From NCBI GenBank assembly GCA_014155875.1, contig JACEFZ010021371.1:2001501-2065500 (forward strand): DNA of 64,000 nt. The letters run 5' to 3'. The position numbers were made by a program, and so were the translations under genes. The notes under the pieces are model-generated. The model searched no databases. It saw only the letters and a list, made by a program, of their open reading frames with translations, and was not told the DNA's origin. Of this stretch, positions 43,703-54,558 are shown in pieces (the first letter of the stretch is position 1; every line of letters starts with the position of its first letter). This stretch comes from Cepaea nemoralis (taxonomy: Eukaryota > Mollusca > Gastropoda > Stylommatophora > Helicidae).

Positions 43703-43836
43703 AGAAGAAGAAGAAGAAGAAGAAGAAGAAGAAGAAGAAGAAGAAGAAGAAGAAGAAGAAGAAGAAGAAGAAGAAGAAGAAGAAGAAGAAGGAGGAGGAG
43801 GAGGAGGAGGAGGAGGAGGAGGAGGAGGAGGAGGAG
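43703..43836. repeat. (GAA)n then (GGA)n microsatellite
   Basis: About 88 bp of GAA followed without break by 46 bp of GGA, a pure purine strand that could adopt triplex or G-rich structures. All open frames across it (poly-Arg, poly-Glu, poly-Ser and poly-Pro) are artefacts. Confidence 0.92.
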
Positions 43837-43859
43837 AAACAGTGTATTTAATAAGTTGA

Positions 43860-44102
43860 ACTTTAATTATTAAACATAATATTATAAACAATTCAATATT
43901 TTTTTTTTTTACAAAGAAGAAATAGTAATTGTTTATTAAATTGATCATTAACAATGGCGACACCGTTTGGGGCCTATGAAGTCTACCGTCAAAAATTGCG
44001 ACGCGGATCCGTACGTCAGAAGACCTAGGGTATTACGTTATGTATATTTTATAAAGCAACTGATTGTTCAATTATAATGGCGGTTATTATTATATTAGTG
44101 GA
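43860..44102 (+). repeat. Dispersed repeat U, copy 1, part 1 (before RTE insertion)
   Basis: Aligns with the reverse complement of about 52550-52765: shared ATAGTAATTGTTTATT, ATCCG...GTCAGAAG/GTCGGAAG.CCTAGGGT and TATAATGGC.GTTA blocks. The repeat continues at 47236 after the RTE. Family unknown. Confidence 0.75.
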
Positions 44103-44172
44103 CATTAGTGGAATTAGTGGACACCTCTGCAGCTGAGCAGGGCAGGGCACTCACTTGTCCTTACAGTCGGAA

Positions 44173-46941
44173 ATGGCTGTCAAAGGCAGAGGTAAAAGAC
44201 CACCATGTGGATGTGGAAGGCAAGGGGAAATCACCACATTATCTTCCCAAGACTTCATGGCAAAACATAAATCAAAGTTAGTGAAGGACGTTAATGGCTG
44301 TCTTAGGGCATCCTCGTCCGGTAGGGACAGTCATGAGCCACAGGTGACACCAGACCGTCATCCAGCTACTGATGGCAAAATCATAACTAAAATAAATAAA
44401 TTTAGAGTAGGAACATGGAATGTTAGGACATTAAATGAGCTAGGAAAGTTGACCAATGTTCTAGGAGATATGGATAGCATGAACATGAATATACTAGGCG
44501 TTAGTGAGATGAGATGGAAGGGATCGGGCAAAATTATAGCTGACAATCATACAATAATTTATTCTGGAGGGGATACACATGAAAAAGGTGTAGGAATAAT
44601 ATTAGACGAAAAAACAGCCAAGTCAATTAATGGATACTGGTGTATTTCAGATAGAGTTATTATGGTAAAAATCAAAGGCAAACCAATAGACATAAATATT
44701 ATACAAGTATATGCACCAACAGCAAGCAGTAGTGATGAAGAAATACAACACTTTTACGACGAAGTAGAAATGGCGATGGCTCAAATTGGATCACAAGAAA
44801 TAAAAATAATACTTGATGATTTTAATGCAAAAGTAGGAAAGGGAAAAATGGAGGATGTAGTGGGGAATTATGGTTTAGGTACAAGAAATGAAAGGGTGGA
44901 AAAGCTAATAGAATGGGCAAATATCAATGAGATGATAATTGGAAACACATGGTTTAAACACCATAAAAGACGACTGTACACATGGATAAGTCCTGATAAG
45001 AAAACACGCAACCAAATTGACTACATACTAATTAATAAAAGATTTAGAAATGCTTTAATTAATGTAAAGACAATGCCTGGTGCTGACTGTAATAGTGATC
45101 ATGTACCACTATGTGGACAAATAAAAGTAAGATTAAAGAGAGGGAAAAAAATGGTTAAGAACATGAGACTTAATAAAGAGGTTCTGAAAATAGATAAAGA
45201 AATGCAAGAACAATACAGAGTGACTGTGAAAAATAGGTACAATGCAATAACTAAAATACAGAGTATAGATGAACAATGGGAAATGTTAAGGGACTCCATT
45301 CATCAAACTAGCAAAGAAGTATTACAGGAGAGAGGCAAAATAGCTAAGAAAAAATGGAATAATGAAGATATCTTAAAACTGATGGACAAAAGAAAACAGA
45401 GTAAAAATGACAAACAAGAATACGCTAAGATAAATAAAGAAATAAAAGATAAATGTGGGAAGGCTAAAGAAAGTTGGTTAAACGAGCAATGCAAAAAAAT
45501 TGAATTAAATTCCATTAAAGATACAAAAAATATGCACAGACAAATCAGTGAGCTTACAGGAAGAAAAATAAGAATAAATACAGGGTGTTTGAAATCAAAA
45601 ACAGGAAAGATAATATTAGAGGAAGATGCTATAGTGAAGAGGTGGAATGAGTATATAAGAGAATTATATGAAGGAGAAAGGGGAGAATTAACAGAAGATA
45701 GTAACTTAGAAGGTCCACCTATTCTGAAAGAAGAAGTCGCTGACGCTATGAAACGTATGAAGAAAGGAAAAACAGCTGGGCCAGATGAAATCACAATAGA
45801 AGAATTAGAAGTATTGGGAGAATTTGGAGTAGATATATTAACCAAAATGTTGAATGATATTTACAGCAGTGGATATTTACCCAGTGATATGCTGAAATCT
45901 TTATTTATAGCTATACCAAAAAGACCAGGAGCAATTGATTGTGAAGATTTTCATACAATTAACCTTATAAACCATATCACTAAGCTTCTACTCAGAATCA
46001 TAATGAGAAGAATCAAAAAGAAAATAAAAATGGAAATTAGTGAAGAACAGTATGGATTTGTGGAAGGAAAGGGCACAAACAATGCAATTTATACATTACG
46101 GACACTAATAGAAAGGTCAATAGAGAAACAGAGAGACATATATTTGTGCTTCATAGATTATACTAAGGCATTTGATAAAGTAAAACATGATGAACTGATT
46201 AAAATGTTGGAAGATATCAACATTGATGGAAAAGATTTAAGAATAATAAAGAATGTTTACTGGAACCAAGTAGCAGCAATTAAAATGGGAAATAAAGAGG
46301 GTAGTTACGAACAGATAAAGCTAGGAGTACGACAAGGGTGTGTCTTGTCACCAGATCTTTACTCCCTGTATAGCGAAGTAATAATGAGAGAGATCAAAGA
46401 GATGCCAGGAATACTAGTTGGAGGTTATAATATAAATAATATACGCTATGCAGATGACACAGTATTGGTGGCGGATAATTCAACAGACCTACAACAATTA
46501 TTAGACGTTGTAGTAACAGAGAGTGCAAGGAAAGGACTCTCCTTGAATATCAAGAAAACAGTAACAATGGTAATATCAAAGAAAATGGTGACACCAAAAT
46601 GTGACATAGAAATAGAAGGGAAAATCCTTAACCAAGTTGATAATTTTAGATACCTAGGGGCATTTATAACATCAGATGGAAGATGTACAACAGAGATTAG
46701 GAGTAGAATAGGGCAGGCAAAAGCCGCTTTTCAGAAAATGAAGAGTATCTTATGCAATAAGTCACTATCACTGAATGTAAGAAAGAGAGTGCTGAAATGC
46801 TATGTAGAACCAGTTTTGCTGTATGGCAGTGAATCTTGGAACGTAAATGAACAAATTAAGAAGAAATTAGAAGCAACAGAGATGTGGTTCCTGAGACGAA
46901 TGTTGCGAATTCCTTGGACTGCCAGAGGGAGTCCTAACTAA
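44173..46941 (+). CDS. RTE polyprotein: APE endonuclease and reverse transcriptase
   Basis: The frame is open from a TTG at 44155. The first ATG is 44173 (MAVKGRGKRPPCGCGRQGE), which I take as start: 922 codons. Endonuclease (about residues 75-330): VGTWNVRTLNELG, LGVSEMRWKGSGK, IIYSGGD, NIIQVYAPT, IILDDFNAKVGK (D replaces the usual G before DFN), RNQIDYIL and DCNSDHVPL with catalytic Asp-His. Basic linker (330-530). RT (530-880): MKKGKTAGPDEITIEEL, LFIAIPKRPGA, EEQYGFVEGKGT, CFIDYTKAFDKV, GVRQGCVLSP and NIRYADDTVLVAD. Thumb: FRYLGAFITSDG and LLYGSESWNV, then WTAR. All catalytic residues appear present. It stops early at a frameshift. The minus-strand frames at 44358-45845 are shadows. Confidence 0.93.
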   Translation: MAVKGRGKRPPCGCGRQGEITTLSSQDFMAKHKSKLVKDVNGCLRASSSGRDSHEPQVTPDRHPATDGKIITKINKFRVGTWNVRTLNELGKLTNVLGDMDSMNMNILGVSEMRWKGSGKIIADNHTIIYSGGDTHEKGVGIILDEKTAKSINGYWCISDRVIMVKIKGKPIDINIIQVYAPTASSSDEEIQHFYDEVEMAMAQIGSQEIKIILDDFNAKVGKGKMEDVVGNYGLGTRNERVEKLIEWANINEMIIGNTWFKHHKRRLYTWISPDKKTRNQIDYILINKRFRNALINVKTMPGADCNSDHVPLCGQIKVRLKRGKKMVKNMRLNKEVLKIDKEMQEQYRVTVKNRYNAITKIQSIDEQWEMLRDSIHQTSKEVLQERGKIAKKKWNNEDILKLMDKRKQSKNDKQEYAKINKEIKDKCGKAKESWLNEQCKKIELNSIKDTKNMHRQISELTGRKIRINTGCLKSKTGKIILEEDAIVKRWNEYIRELYEGERGELTEDSNLEGPPILKEEVADAMKRMKKGKTAGPDEITIEELEVLGEFGVDILTKMLNDIYSSGYLPSDMLKSLFIAIPKRPGAIDCEDFHTINLINHITKLLLRIIMRRIKKKIKMEISEEQYGFVEGKGTNNAIYTLRTLIERSIEKQRDIYLCFIDYTKAFDKVKHDELIKMLEDINIDGKDLRIIKNVYWNQVAAIKMGNKEGSYEQIKLGVRQGCVLSPDLYSLYSEVIMREIKEMPGILVGGYNINNIRYADDTVLVADNSTDLQQLLDVVVTESARKGLSLNIKKTVTMVISKKMVTPKCDIEIEGKILNQVDNFRYLGAFITSDGRCTTEIRSRIGQAKAAFQKMKSILCNKSLSLNVRKRVLKCYVEPVLLYGSESWNVNEQIKKKLEATEMWFLRRMLRIPWTARGSPN

Positions 46942-47227
46942 CGACGACTGCCTGAAACAGGCTAATGAAACTAGAACATTATATACAACAATAAGACAGA
47001 GACAAACATCTTTCTTCGGTCACGTGATGAGAAGAGAGGCATTGGAGAACATCGTAACAACTGGAAAGATCGAGGGGAAGAGAGGCAGAGGTAGACCAAG
47101 AGAAGTGATGCTGGATGGATTGAGACGGTGGCATGGAGGAATATCAGCACCAGAGTTGATCCAGAAAACCAAAGACCGAGATCTATGGAGAGCCATGAAC
47201 GCCTACGCCAGCCGCCACGGCACTTGA
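46930..47227 (+). pseudogene. C-terminal end of RTE polyprotein, shifted one frame
   Basis: Continues in the next frame with LTNDDCLKQANETR, SFFGHVMRREALENIV, TTGKIEGKRGRGRPREVMLDGLRRW and a final YASRHGT. The GRPR block and distances match the C-terminus of BovB/RTE proteins. The offset from the main frame is one base. The piece at 47024-47227 begins at an internal Met. The TGA stop at 47225-47227 opens the 3' tail. Confidence 0.88.
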
Positions 47228-47235
47228 TGATGATG

Positions 47236-47304
47236 AGTGGATGGGATTTAAACACTAGCATCATGCCGTTGGCTGTGTGTTAGGGATACACTGTTATTCC
47301 TCGG
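47236..47304 (+). repeat. Dispersed repeat U, copy 1, part 2
   Basis: AGTGGATGGGATTTAAACAC onward matches the reverse complement of 52490-52546. It ends at the duplication TGTTATTCCTCGG, where a 340-bp element is inserted. Confidence 0.78.
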
Positions 47305-47644
47305 ACTGGAAACAGTTAGGTATATTTGGCTATTGCGAAAAGAAGAGACTTATAAACACAGACACAATGCATATTTACATACCTTACACGTTAAGAAAAT
47401 CCATCCTACAACGGTGAACAACCACGTGTGACTTATCCAAAAAAATCAGAAGTATTCAATAAATATATAAAATGAAATAATAAAATTACAAATAAGTACA
47501 AAAGGACAACACAGGACGGCTGACGTTTCGATTCTAAGAATCTTTGTCAAGGACAGGACAGGACAACACAAGTAGATGAACAATGAAAAACAAGAACAAC
47601 AAATTAACGCGGCTACTCGCAAATATGGCAGTTGCTTTCTCTTT
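47305..47644 (+). mobile_element. 340-bp insertion with 13-bp target duplication and ribozyme-like motif
   Basis: TGTTATTCCTCGG at 47292-47304 and 47645-47657 flanks 340 bp absent from the other copy of repeat U. On the minus strand it contains GATTCTTAGAATC immediately followed by GAAACGTC (47525-47550), bounded by repeated GGACAGGACA. The stem-loop plus GAAAC-GTC arrangement resembles the hammerhead motif of Penelope-like elements, though the upstream CUGANGA core is degenerate (TTGACAA). Class uncertain; AT-rich, no protein. Confidence 0.7.
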
Positions 47645-47657
47645 TGTTATTCCTCGG

Positions 47658-47820
47658 GTTGTGTGACGGTGCGACTGTGGAGTGGCGTACGACGGGTTAT
47701 CCTTGCATATGTGTATTCGATAATCTTTCCCACGAGGCTTTAAACTTCTGGACATAGCAACTGTCAAGAGAGGGCAATATGTGTGGTGACCAGTACAAAC
47801 TAAGTGTAGTTTCGTGTTAT
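47658..47820 (+). repeat. Dispersed repeat U, copy 1, part 3
   Basis: Matches the reverse complement of 52306-52480 (GTGACGGTG, GGTTATCCTT, TGTGTATTCGATAA, CTAAGTGTAGTTTC blocks). The minus frame 47534-47941 crosses it and the plus frame 52261-52497 crosses the other copy; both read RIH..KDNPSY..PQ.HRH.TRG. It may once have been coding. Confidence 0.75.
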
Positions 47821-47934
47821 ATACTAGATAGGCCACATATCTAGTGATCTTGATAGTACGTCCTCTCAACGATTTATTTTCTTCAGAAACAACCTTTGTA
47901 CTACCATTAAATGTTAGTGATCGTGTCTGCTCAT

Positions 47935-48060
47935 TATCCACGTTTCACATCCAGACAAAAGTACAGGTTCTATATAACACTTCAACAATCTCGTTCTTCA
48001 CCAGACGAAAAAGATTAAACGTCTCAAAGGTCAGCAGCGCTGACCTATATCATCAGCCAT
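47935..48060 (-). pseudogene. RTE thumb fragment next to a hammerhead-like hairpin
   Basis: Minus strand 47935-47985 reads KCYIEPVLLSGCETWIMSRHD, the RTE thumb block (compare YIEPLILCGCKT at 37470). Just upstream, at 48000-48056, the strand reads CTGATGA, then GGTCAGC-GCT-GCTGACC (a perfect 7-bp stem with a 3-base loop), then GAGAC. That order fits a hammerhead core except that GAAAC is GAGAC. Whether the two parts belong together is unknown. Confidence 0.55.
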
Positions 48061-48523
<463 letters not shown>

Positions 48524-48633
48524 TCCTGACAATTCGCCACAGCAACAGAGGATTAAATGTATCAAAAGTGACACAAGTCAATTGGACTCAATAGTAGTTG
48601 ACCAGAACAGCAATAATAGAAGATACTTCACAT

Positions 48634-48905
48634 AGTTGGACATAACATTCACAATAGCTGTACTCACAAAGGTTGAACAAGACATTCACTATGAAAGATT
48701 CTCAACAACAGCTGGACAAGACATTCACAAGGAAATGTTCTTAACCACAGCTGGACAAGACATTCACAATGAACTGGTCTCAATAACAGATGGACAGGAC
48801 ATTCACCATGAAATGCACTGAACAACATCTGAACAAACATTCACAATTCACTGCACTCCAAAACAGTTGATTAAGACATCCACAAGGAATATACTCAACA
48901 ACCAT
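48634..48905 (+). repeat. 39-bp minisatellite, about seven units
   Basis: Units start near 48634, 48672, 48711, 48750, 48789, 48828 and 48866, each containing GCTGGACAAGACATTCACAA or a variant. The period is 39 bp, so one frame stays open and reads a 13-residue repeat TTAGQDIHKEMFL. No start context or domain supports a protein. Confidence 0.85.
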
Positions 48906-50379
48906 TTTCAACACCACCCTGGTTTTTAATAGACTGTAGGGGTTGAGAGAAGACCCAAGTTCCATATTGTGACAACGTCTGCACTTCGACAAATTATATG
49001 CATAGTTATATATGTGAATAAATCACAAGGTACATCACCCCAAAACCCACCAACAGACCCCCCAACCTACAAAATAACTACTCTCATACATCCATCATCA
49101 TCACTAATCTATAAAACTCCCCCTTCAGACAGTCCTAATCTAATTAAAATAGTATCTCCTTCAGTGGCACTGGAGAAAGAGTTTATTTCCTCAGGGCAAA
49201 ACAAGTTCGAAAGCACTGCCCTGAGCCACCATAATTTTTTAGCCACCAATAAGTGTTAAGTACATTTTCCAGGTAACATCTCTTCTTGATACACCCTCCT
49301 CAAATCAACTCTCTCCTGGGACACAGCAATCGAAGGAATATAATATATCGATTCCCTAGTAGTGATGAGACTGCCTGAGAAGCTGACGACTGGGGTCCTT
49401 CAGAAAAATTGAGAATCAACTCTTCCTGATAATAGGAAGACATAAGCTCGGTACGTGTAGTTCACGACGTTCTGAAGACCAACCAGTAAGTGGAGACATA
49501 CATCCAACATTCAGCAGCGCTCTACATTGCAAGTCCATCCCAACCAAGTTCATACTGGGAATCAAAACTAAAACACCCGTTTCTGGACTACAGCTAATGT
49601 CCAATTTGAAATGGGGATAAAAGTTGATACTCACTGCTGGACTACAACTAGCACGCCAGTAAAATACAAGAATACTCATAATCCTTTCTCCTAAATAACC
49701 CACAGCCATTAATGCGCTGAGGTAGAAAGTTTCTGAGAAATGCCAGTACTTCGGATTCCAGGAATAAGGTGGGAGTTCCATAGGGACACAGTATTAAACT
49801 TCCATGGGCCTTGTTGAGGCAAACTGAAGTCAGGCGGTCCTTTAAATAATAAAGTATCATTTTTCCTGCACTTCATAGCAGTGTAAACAAATATCGACCT
49901 CTCCTGGGTTCCTGTTCATAGAACAGATATTCTCAGTTGCCATCAGTACAGGCATATAATATAATGCAGGTCTAGGCTGGTAAATCAGCCTATAGATTCT
50001 GTTATAATCCCTGGAGTCCGCCTATAACGAGTTTAGGGTTTGAGTTCGGGATTCCCGTTTGGTTGTCCCAAATAAAAGCCTCTCCACCATCCTTTTCTCT
50101 GTTGATATAGAAAACAAAAGGACTTTGCTATACATTTGTATGAAAATCAATTGCATCATAAAGTATCAACAAACATAAAAGGAAACTCAAGAAAATGGGT
50201 AGGATAACGGGGGGGGGGGGGGGGTTGCTCAGGCACCAATCCCCTCATATTGGTGATGGAGTGTATCCCACTCAGATGGACAGTGGGTTATATATTCTCA
50301 TTATTCACCATATAGTTGTGATGGACACTGAGATCTCTTGCTGAGTTGGGGACATCATTACACAATCAACAGCATGGTA
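48906..50379. other. Unassigned sequence
   Basis: Several frames of 60-120 codons (for example 49416-49781 minus) but none with a known domain. Poly-G run of about 16 at 50210-50225. Confidence 0.4.
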
Positions 50380-50545
50380 ATATACTTGTTCAGATAAGTC
50401 ATAACTCTCATAAGATTCAGACCACAAGAGACTTGGGCATTATGAGACAGATACCCTGAGACAAGTATCATGAGATAAATGTTATGAGACAGACATGCTG
50501 AACCAAGCATCATGAGGCAGATATGAGACAGATGGGAGACAGGCA
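50380..50545 (+). repeat. Degenerate short tandem repeat
   Basis: Repeated ATGAGACAGAT and CAAGTATCATGAG motifs with variable spacing; decayed minisatellite. Confidence 0.55.
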
Positions 50546-52299
50546 TCATTTACAACTGCACTATGCAATATGTAATATGTAATATAATTTGACCAATGAC
50601 AAATAAACAATGACCAGACCAATGGGTGGTACTTTGTTATATGGATGCCCTATCCCATCCACACTCATACAGCAAAGCCTGTCCTCCCCTTTCTCAGACT
50701 ATACTCGGTTCACAGGCGCCATCCTTTGTCACCAACAAATCATTTGCTCTATCTCTACTGGGTAACATAAGTATATTTTCCACAGCAGGCAAAGCAATGA
50801 CAATATGAGTAATATTCACATGTGAAACAAAACACACATGAAAAGCATGTCCTTCTCCCTGAATCATGACCTGAGATATCAAATATATATGTCCAAGGTG
50901 TAAGTCCAATCTCCGTTCTCTTACCACGTGGACTAGCCTTTGGCAAAGTCTGAACGGTTCAACCGGCCTGATGGGCCAGTTATCCCACATCAGAATTGCA
51001 TTAAGTCCCATATCCCATATGTCCCCATGTCTCTCTAAATATCTAGGTATCTTTCCCCACATCAAACAAACATACGTTTAGGTCAACCCCCGATCATAAG
51101 AAAGAGCATCGGAAAGTATAGAGCAAAGCACCCGTCGCTTCCCCAACAAATCAAGACGTAAACGCACAAGTATCTCGCGTCGAACATCGTCGTCCCTCGA
51201 CATGTTGTTCAGTTATGTATCGCACTTCATCACATACAATATATGCCACAATAGCACCATATATTATCACCACCACATTATCACTAATGAAAGTAATAAC
51301 ACACTTTCCAAGAATGACACCACCACTATATAGTTTTAACTAAATTAGCCGCATCATCACAGGGTGTGTAACACCACATTCTCAGCACCAAATAGTTATA
51401 ACTCTTAGTTGCACTAATTCCGAACCACATCAGCTTAACTAAGTAAGCTAGAATCATAACTAACAGAATATAAGATGAACTTAACCTAATTTGACTTCAA
51501 AAAAGCATCACAGGTAATAGCAGTAATAAGTTCACAACAATTGTAAAGTTCTGCTTCTAAATGCAATTTCTCACAGCACAAAATTGTATAGCAATCTCAT
51601 AATCTTCGCCTATTTTAAAGGACTTTGCTTACCACCTTAGATTTAGTCTACCCCAAATAGTTGTAACAACACGGTAGTAAACAAATAACCGCGACTAATT
51701 TCCTGTCACTTATCGATCACCGAATATATTATTTATTCATGAGACGCAGTATACCTAATTAGCGGGATTTACAATCGCGCGTTTCACTGTATTCATACAG
51801 GAAATTACTAAAAGATGTATTTACCTGAACACAGGAACCTTTCACCTGTTCAGCTATAATTACTGTCAGTTGCAAACATGCCCCTTTCTTGACAATATGA
51901 GCTGGTTTTTCTGAGTCTGCTCTGGTGGACGGATCATGTGACACTGCAGATAAAATGTCGATTTTCTGAACTGCGTACTAATCTCGATGCACGGAGAAGT
52001 TGAGTACCTCGGAGAATGTCAAGTTCTACGTGAATCATGATTTCACTCCATGAGGAATATTCCTAGTTCACTCACAGGGTGGTTGGAGTGCATTCTGCGA
52101 ACTCGAGCTTTCTAATCTAGCCGGTTCGGAAACATTCCCGACTTGTCAATTAGACCAACATTCCCCTAGTTAAAATTAACTTGGAAACCTCCCTATTCCG
52201 CGAAGTAACTCTTACTTATGGAGATTCCTTCCGCGAAGAACAGCTAAGGTTTGCTAACTTGTGACACAAACACACACAAAAGGTCATACAAACACATAC
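50546..52299. other. Unassigned AT-rich sequence
   Basis: The 123-codon minus frame at 50694-51065 has no recognisable motif. CAC/ATC-rich text around 51230-51380 is low complexity. Confidence 0.4.
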
Positions 52300-52765
52300 A
52301 CACTACAGAACGCAGGTGAAACTACACTTAGTGTGTACTGTCACCCCTTGCATTGCCCTCGTTTGACAATTGCTACGACCAAAAATGTAAAGTGTCGTGG
52401 GCAAGTTTATCGAATACACACATATAAGGATAACCCATCCTACAAGATTCCACAGCCACACCGTCACAAAACCCGAGGAAGAGCATTGTATTCCTAACAC
52501 ACCGTCAATGTTATGATGATAGTGTTTAAGTCCCATCCACTACAGATAATAGTAACAGCCATTATAATAAACAGTCAGTTACTTCACGAAAGAATAACCC
52601 TAGGACTTCCGACGATCGGATCCACAATATGTGTCGAAATTATTGATGGTAGATCTCATAACCCCTAAATTGTACCTTCATCTGTAATTTTTTATTGAAT
52701 AAACAATTACTATTTTTTTTAAATATTAGCTCGTGCATAATATTAATTTTAATAATTAAAATTTA
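52300..52765 (-). repeat. Dispersed repeat U, copy 2 (uninterrupted)
   Basis: The reverse complement aligns with the three parts of copy 1 at 43860-47820. This copy lacks both the RTE and the 340-bp insertion and so serves as an empty-site reference. Divergence is visibly high, about one difference in every six to eight bases by eye, so the family is old. Confidence 0.75.
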
Positions 52766-53329
52766 ATTTTTTTTTAATTACAAAATTGGAAGCAGTTAAA
52801 TATCCTCACTCGCAAGATTTGAAAATTCACTATTAATTTTCTTAAGGCTTGTTGTGACGTCACATAGTGCATAAAAGAAAGTAAGGAGCAAGCCTGAAAT
52901 TATACCGCAAAAGTACCTATCATACTACAACTATTACACAGAAGTGATATTTATGTCAAACTCTAGAACACACAACCAGTCATACACACGTTGTCATAAC
53001 ATTTTTACATGTTTCCCGGTCGTTGTACTAACACTGTAAGCATGTATAGCGAACAGTCACATACACACAAGCATACACACAGGTAGACACACCATCAGAC
53101 ACATACAAAAAGAGAGACACAGTAAAGACAGACACACGAGCATTCAGTCATATGTGCATAAACAAAGACATAAACAGAGAGACGCCAGCCATGACAGACC
53201 ATCACAAAAAAGTCAAACACATGAACCGACAGGCAGAAAGACACTACACACGCATAAACAAACAACCATTTGTCCAAGTAATTAACTGCGAAAAAGTCAT
53301 GTAATCAGATTTATCTCCCGAGGAAATCT
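52766..53329. other. AT-rich and CA-rich unassigned sequence
   Basis: ACACA-rich low complexity from about 53050 to 53280; no gene. Confidence 0.4.
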
Positions 53330-53570
53330 CCCTAGACGGCTTAGTTTACTACGACGCGGCGAAGTTTGACACCCGAGCCGTGCTTTAATTAACTCTTCTG
53401 GGTTTGGAACATTCCTGAGTTTGTAAAATATATTACTTTTGTAGCCGCACTCAAACGCCGGTTTCGAAACCGAAATGCCTCGGTTGTACGCCGTGGGTTC
53501 GCTAGTCCGTCCACTACGGGGTTCGCTTGTCTACCGAGTTTGCTAGTCCGTCCCGATCGCCCGAATTTTA
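53330..53570. other. CpG-rich patch
   Basis: Unusually many CG dinucleotides for the region, with a repeated GTTCGCTAGTCCGTCC / GTTTGCTAGTCCGTCC motif (53495-53555). No open frame of note beyond 53389-53607 (minus, 72 codons). Confidence 0.45.
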
Positions 53571-53783
53571 TTATTAAATACATCGAATTATCTGACCTTA
53601 AAAGCAAAGCAGTTTTTCTTAGGCATATGACCCATTGACCAGTCCTAATCTATGTATGGCTTATACAAGGGTTTAGAGAGTAAGTGTTGGCTATACGACC
53701 TTTGACGTCAGATAGGCCATAGAATAAAGCATTCTATGGAGTGCTCACTAAATACTACCGGATTGCCACATTACATACTACTT

Positions 53784-53980
53784 AGTCTCGGCACAATTTT
53801 ATTATTATTGTTTACAGTCTCCACAAATTTTAAAATTGTTAATTTTCACAGTCTCTACAAATTATTATAACTATTAATGTTCACAGTCTCTGCACAATTT
53901 TATAATTATTCATATTCACAGTCTCTGCACAATTTCATAACTATTAATGTTCACAGCACAGTTCCATAACTATTAATGTT
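53784..53980 (+). repeat. Minisatellite with 32-36 bp units
   Basis: About six units of CACAGTCTCTGCACAATTTT and ATAACTATTAATGTT, with variable AT content and slightly different lengths. Confidence 0.8.
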
Positions 53981-54092
53981 AATGAAAATGTCCATATTCT
54001 ATTCGATGATTTTTTGCTGCAGTTTTCACTACGCTATGCACATAGTTTCTTATCCACCTCTATACAGTTTAATGTCCATAATTGTTCGTTCT

Positions 54093-54250
54093 TATACTAC
54101 ACAGCGCCACGTTTATGTATGTCCACACAACCGGTATTGATAAAAGTGTCCTTTTCTTACACAATGTGTACAGTTTCTTTACTAACACTACACAATGCTA
54201 GGTTTATGAAATGTTCACTGTCTATATTGACACAAGTGTCCTTTTCTCCT
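54093..54250 (+). repeat. Diverged tandem duplication, about 95 bp
   Basis: 54093-54158 and 54187-54250 share CTACACA.....GTTTATG, TATTGA.A.AAGTGTCCTTTTCT. Confidence 0.65.
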
Positions 54251-54504
54251 TCCTAATTGTGATTCTGAATCCTTGGTCAAAGCGATAAATCGCAACATCG
54301 GTAGCATTGATTCTGATACTGGGTTGTCGCAGAAACGCATCGAATAACCCTGTAACAGTGGGTCTACATCCTTGGTCGCGGCGCTAATCGAACCATTTGT
54401 AACACGGTTCTTCATCACCTTATTATGGCATGTCGTTTTAATGGTATACCATCAAACGTGACATGACACCAAGGAGCCAAGTTGTTAACTTTCAGCAGAT
54501 TTTC

Positions 54505-54558
54505 AGAGTTGTGATTTTCACTATTCTTTTTGGGTTGAGGTTATTAGTTTTTCTATAC
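54505..54558 (-). mobile_element. Short RTE copy-D family fragment
   Basis: GTTGTGATTTTCACTATTCT through AGTTTTTCTA matches 13485-13535. The hAT element starts immediately after, where copy D continues ACCATTCTGTG. Confidence 0.65.

Larger units (their letters stand above)
44103..47235 (+). mobile_element. Nearly intact RTE-clade retrotransposon
   Basis: A 3.13-kb plus-strand element, normal size for RTE. One long frame (endonuclease plus RT) has a single frameshift near 46930. The 3' UTR is absent: the TGA stop is the first unit of a (TGA)n tail (47225-47235). It is flanked by AGTGGA: the left copy lies within three ATTAGTGGA repeats (44094-44121), the right at 47236-47241. The paralogue at 52300-52765 shows the empty site, confirming both borders. 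Confidence 0.92.

Noticed and set aside
43583..43963. Open frames encoding poly-Arg, poly-Glu, poly-Ser/Pro
   Set aside because: They are translations of the (GAA)n/(GGA)n microsatellite in all frames.
45303..45845. 180-codon minus frame
   Set aside because: Shadow of the RTE polyprotein; low-complexity Ser/Phe composition.
47225..47235. Independent TGA microsatellite
   Set aside because: It coincides with the RTE stop codon and is bounded by the target duplication, so it is the element tail.
48634..48905. CRISPR-like array
   Set aside because: Units are contiguous 39-bp minisatellite copies without unique spacers, in eukaryotic DNA.
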